The notes beneath the pieces were generated by a model. The model was not told the DNA's origin. It worked only from the letters and a program-made list of their open reading frames with translations, and made no database searches. Shown here in pieces: positions 60,501 to 64,000 of a DNA stretch of 64,000 nt (positions within the stretch are counted from its first letter, which is position 1; every line of letters starts with the position of its first letter). The position numbers and the translations under genes are program-made. The stretch is from Sipunculus nudus (taxonomy: Eukaryota > Annelida > Sipuncula > Golfingiida > Sipunculidae), in the NCBI GenBank assembly GCA_026874595.1, contig CM049317.1, forward strand, positions 16,295,382-16,359,381, given 5' to 3'.

Positions 60501-62185
60501 GGGTGACGATGGTGGTCAAGAACAATTTATTGCCAGATATGTGACTAGCGTTCCGATATGGCAATCACTCTGGTCTATTATTATTTGGGTTGGGCATTTA
60601 AATATGGTATTATTTCAACCTACATAATTATTCCAATTTAAATCACGTGTTATTTCACGTTTACATTAAATACCAGAAACCTCTCGCAACACATTTATTA
60701 CTATCTACAACCAAGTCAACTTAAGACGTGACATTTGGTATCACTACGATTTTCTTTCCTTTCTGCCATTCATTTAAGCAAAAATGTGTGGGATTTGGAC
60801 ATTTGTAAAACTTTAGAGATCATGGAATTGCCTATGGCTCGAAGACAAAACAATTGAAGTAGGTATGGAGATAAAGGATATTTGTAAGTGCATCTTTAAT
60901 CTCAAGAACATCAACATAAATTTAAAGGAGTTATAAAGAATAGTTATTCTATCACCAGTTTTTTTTACAGGGGCATGATCAGTGCGTTTGATACAGGGTT
61001 TTAACAATTATCGTTAGATTAATAATGCATTTTCTATTATAAACTCTGCAATGATATTTACTTTATTGTAACGACTGCCCTGTGGGACCAGAAATAAGAA
61101 TAGGTCAAACCATGGTTTACAGTGAAGAGTCCAGGCCAAAACAGCCCGAAATTAGTAACGTGAACGGATATGATTCATTTGAATTATATGAATACAACTT
61201 AAGCCGGAAAGAAAGAAGAAAGAGGAATAATTTATGTCTGTCGTATTTTGGGTCTACTAACTTTTATAACTAGTATGGACGGGATGAATATGAATTCCGG
61301 TTCTGTTATTCTCACAAACCATTACAACACGCCCGCGAAAAAAAGTAGAGGATCCAAAGGGCCGCATTAGGGATTGACCGAACCCCTTTGGGGAGTTACA
61401 TTTTTGCAGTGTTTATCTGAATTATGAAATTTTATTCTCTCTTCCGGAAGCTGGGAACATTTTTAGAGACTAAGTCCATCTGTTATCTAGAACCTCTTTC
61501 ACTACAACCTAGCCACAGTCGGAAGATATTGTTACATATTTCAGATGAAGGCTTGAAATGAATGTACGAAAACACCCGAGAAAAGCACATCTGGGATTGT
61601 TTGGCATTCAGGTTTATATAAAATAACAGAAAATATCCTATTGTGGAAACAGTTTAGAGTAATGTACATTTTACTTTCAGGTTTCCCTTTCGTATTGAGC
61701 TGATTACTGAAATAAAGATGTATACTAGCTACAAAATTATTTCATTGCATAAAAAAATATCAACACCCGATTCAGAACTTGTATTTTTTTTCCAGATAAC
61801 TGACATATCCATTATCGTCTTTGTTCAGTTGTTTTAACACCTGGACGTAAAGCGGGACAGCCTCCATTCTACTCTACTGGAATTTAGCATGAAAAAAATT
61901 ATACTGGCATCGCAAACAATCAAATAACACATTAAATCGGGTGTCATTCCTTGCGCCGATGAAAGTTACATAAATTACCGTAGCTTTGCGCACAGGCATC
62001 CAAAAAGATATAGACTTCTATAGCTATTTTCTTTATTTTCGATGTTCTACTGTTTTAATTAATTGCTGAAGGACCTTAAACAAAGAAATAGTGTTTGGTA
62101 TACCAGTTGTGCGATATGTCACAGAATTTCCGAACTGTTTTGTTTCGATTTTTTATGATCATTGTTACAGGTGCTCTTTTTATTG
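57531..62185. other. Intergenic, no supported gene
   Basis: Non-coding DNA with a short G tract near 59,784. The longest frame (57742-58074 plus, 110 codons) has one hydrophobic stretch and is discussed as a possible relic. I see no splice-bounded exon series. Confidence 0.45.
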
Positions 62186-62761
62186 TGTGACACGGGCGTA
62201 ACTCGTGTTGTGACACCCTCGCCGGGCCGTTTGTTACATTGTCAGTTTAATCCGTACTCGTTGAACTCTCGTTGTCATGCTAGCCTTGGGCTGTCTTGAA
62301 CGCGTGTTTACCGTGAATGTTCGAGAAATAGAAGCTTCTCGACTCGAGGTGTAAAGGTATATAAAGGGGCTGTGTTTTAGAGCCGGGAGAGAGCAGCAGA
62401 GAAGATTCCAGCGGACGCAGAAGCGTGCGTGTCAGTTTCTGGGACCTTATCCGATGAGTGCGGCAATTATAGATTTTCTTCAGACTTTCTCCTGGATTTT
62501 GTGACAGGTCTTGTTTGGACTTCAGTTTTCTTTCTCCATTGTTGCAAGAGCTTTACACTGGACTGTCATCTCCGAGAGTATACATTTAAAGGACCTATCG
62601 TTGGGACGGTTGTGGTATCCAGGTACTGTGTACTGTGTTTATTCTATTGAGATATTGTATTGATATGTTGTTATACCGCTGTTATACTGTTTAATTGTAT
62701 TGAAATAGTGTATTGTAATGTTAGGGTTTTTTAAAGAATAAATTATGGTTATTTGTTAACA
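62186..62761 (+). mobile_element. Possible solo LTR of a retrotransposon
   Basis: The segment opens with TGTGACAC (62186, repeated at 62209) and closes TTGTTAACA, giving TG...CA ends. Between lie TATATAAAGG at about 62358-62367, a purine-rich GAGCCGGGAGAGAGCAGCAG start-like region, and AATAAA near 62737, the order of U3, R and U5 signals in an LTR. No matching second LTR, primer-binding site or clear target duplication was found. The 73-codon frame inside is probably not translated. Alternatively it is the promoter and first exon of an unrelated transcript. Confidence 0.4.
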
Positions 62762-64000
62762 AAAAAAAACTGACTTCTTAATTCATTCCCCTAGACGTTT
62801 CACGCTTTCTAGTCTTACCGAATTCTGATTTTTTTTAATCTCCATTACACAATTTTGTGTTCATCACGCATACGTGATCTGTTTATATTAGGTCCGTAAC
62901 ATCATATGTTTGGTTATGTGGTTGTTAAACAGTACCTGTATCAGCAAGTCTAATGTACGTATGAACCATTAATAAAGAGGATAATTATAGATAGAGTACA
63001 TATAGTCAGGGATCTTGCATATATTGATCAGCTGCATATATGATTTTCTTTTTAATTCCCAACATGTCCATTCAATATTATTATAAATCCACGAGGAATA
63101 ATAATCTGACTATAGCATTTCAGCTGCAAGCTAGATATAATAGAACATACACAATGAAATACACAAGAAATGATGCTACTGAGAGTAGGAATTGCACAGG
63201 TGATTTACGCTGCTGGTTATAATGATTTCGGCATTGAAGTACATAGGTTTATTGAAATCTTACTTAGTATATTCATTCCCTATGTCTATGCTCTTGCAAA
63301 TGACAAACCGTCTAATCCCTGATTAACCTTTCTTAGTGGAATAATTCTATGTAGCTCTATGTGTCAAGGTCTATATGAAATAATGGAAAAATCCAAAAGT
63401 TAATTTCCCGTGTGATATAAACAAATTATAAATTACAGCCAGATCCAGTATAAGAATTCGTCGCCACACATAGCTGAGAGATGGTCAGCCTACGAGTGAA
63501 GTCTAGGTTGGGCTGGCTCCATGCCGCTTCTGTCTCCAGCCGAAATACAAATATTTCTTAAGCAACATATTAAATAAGTAATTTATTAAAAAAAGTTCGG
63601 GAAATTTGTAAACCCCATTTGTTAACTTGTCATTTTGCATATCCGCCCGTACGATGACAGAGAGAATGTACACGCATATATAATCACGAGCATGCGCTTG
63701 CAAAAATGTAGTGTTACTATGTTAGCTTGATAAGCGTATATGATATTATAGCGTAAGCCAATTCAACCGGGTTTGATATATACAAATCCGGCAGGGAACT
63801 GATCTCAGTGACATTATGAAAGAAGTGTGCCAGAAGCCATTAGATTGATATTTACACATTTGGCATTTATAATCTCGTTTAATTGATGGCGCGTCAATCA
63901 ATAGTTAGAGATAATAGTTTTTCCCTCCATATCTCTAATTCTCTATCCATGTTAGAATCTATTAAATAAAAATTGCTTCGGCTGACATATATTCTGTGAC
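62762..64000. other. Intergenic right end, nothing recognised
   Basis: AT-rich DNA with no gene, repeat family or motif that I can support. Confidence 0.45.

Overview
The window is nuclear DNA of an invertebrate animal, most likely a mollusc or another lophotrochozoan. The reasons are introns with GT/AG borders, AT-rich intergenic DNA, many TA microsatellites, tRNA-derived SINEs, pogo/Tigger relics, and three tetraspanin genes with TATA plus TCAGT core promoters. The species cannot be fixed from the sequence alone.

The only genes I can support as intact are three paralogous tetraspanins in the left 28 kb. Gene A is on the minus strand (6891 to 1754), gene B on the plus strand (12180 to 14721) and gene C on the minus strand (27754 to 24250). 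Each has three coding exons of 288, 210 and 375 or 378 bases, both introns are phase 0, and the third exon opens with the ATG-GAA-TGC-TGC-GGN that carries the tetraspanin CCG motif. Predicted proteins are 290, 291 and 290 aa with four membrane segments and a six-cysteine large extracellular loop. B and C are very similar and converge on each other; A is more diverged and lies head to head with B. B and C keep a matching core promoter (TATA, then a TCAGT initiator about 30 bp downstream) and a shared TAATTA-rich upstream block; A shows part of it.

From about 30,986 to 51,460 the window holds a head-to-tail tandem duplication of a roughly 10-kb, apparently gene-free block (unit 1 about 30,986-41,010; unit 2 about 41,011-51,460). 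The two units differ by microsatellite lengths and by several unit-specific insertions or deletions, so their mobile elements can be dated relative to the duplication. Examples are a truncated pogo/Tigger element in unit 1 with a matching empty site in unit 2, and a SINE in unit 2 flanked by a 34-bp direct repeat. Shared older elements include a Gln-tRNA-like SINE, a CCTAG-flanked element with GCGGTATGC-rich ends, and copies of a short dispersed repeat (here called R1).

The rest is repeat-rich intergenic DNA: R1 copies, minus-strand tRNA-derived SINEs, MITE-like elements, a second Tigger relic with the complementary C-terminal half of the transposase, a 49-bp minisatellite, inverted iteron arrays near 57 kb and a possible solo LTR near 62.5 kb. 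From 51.5 kb to the right end I see no gene I would defend. No rRNA or intact tRNA gene and no CRISPR array was seen.
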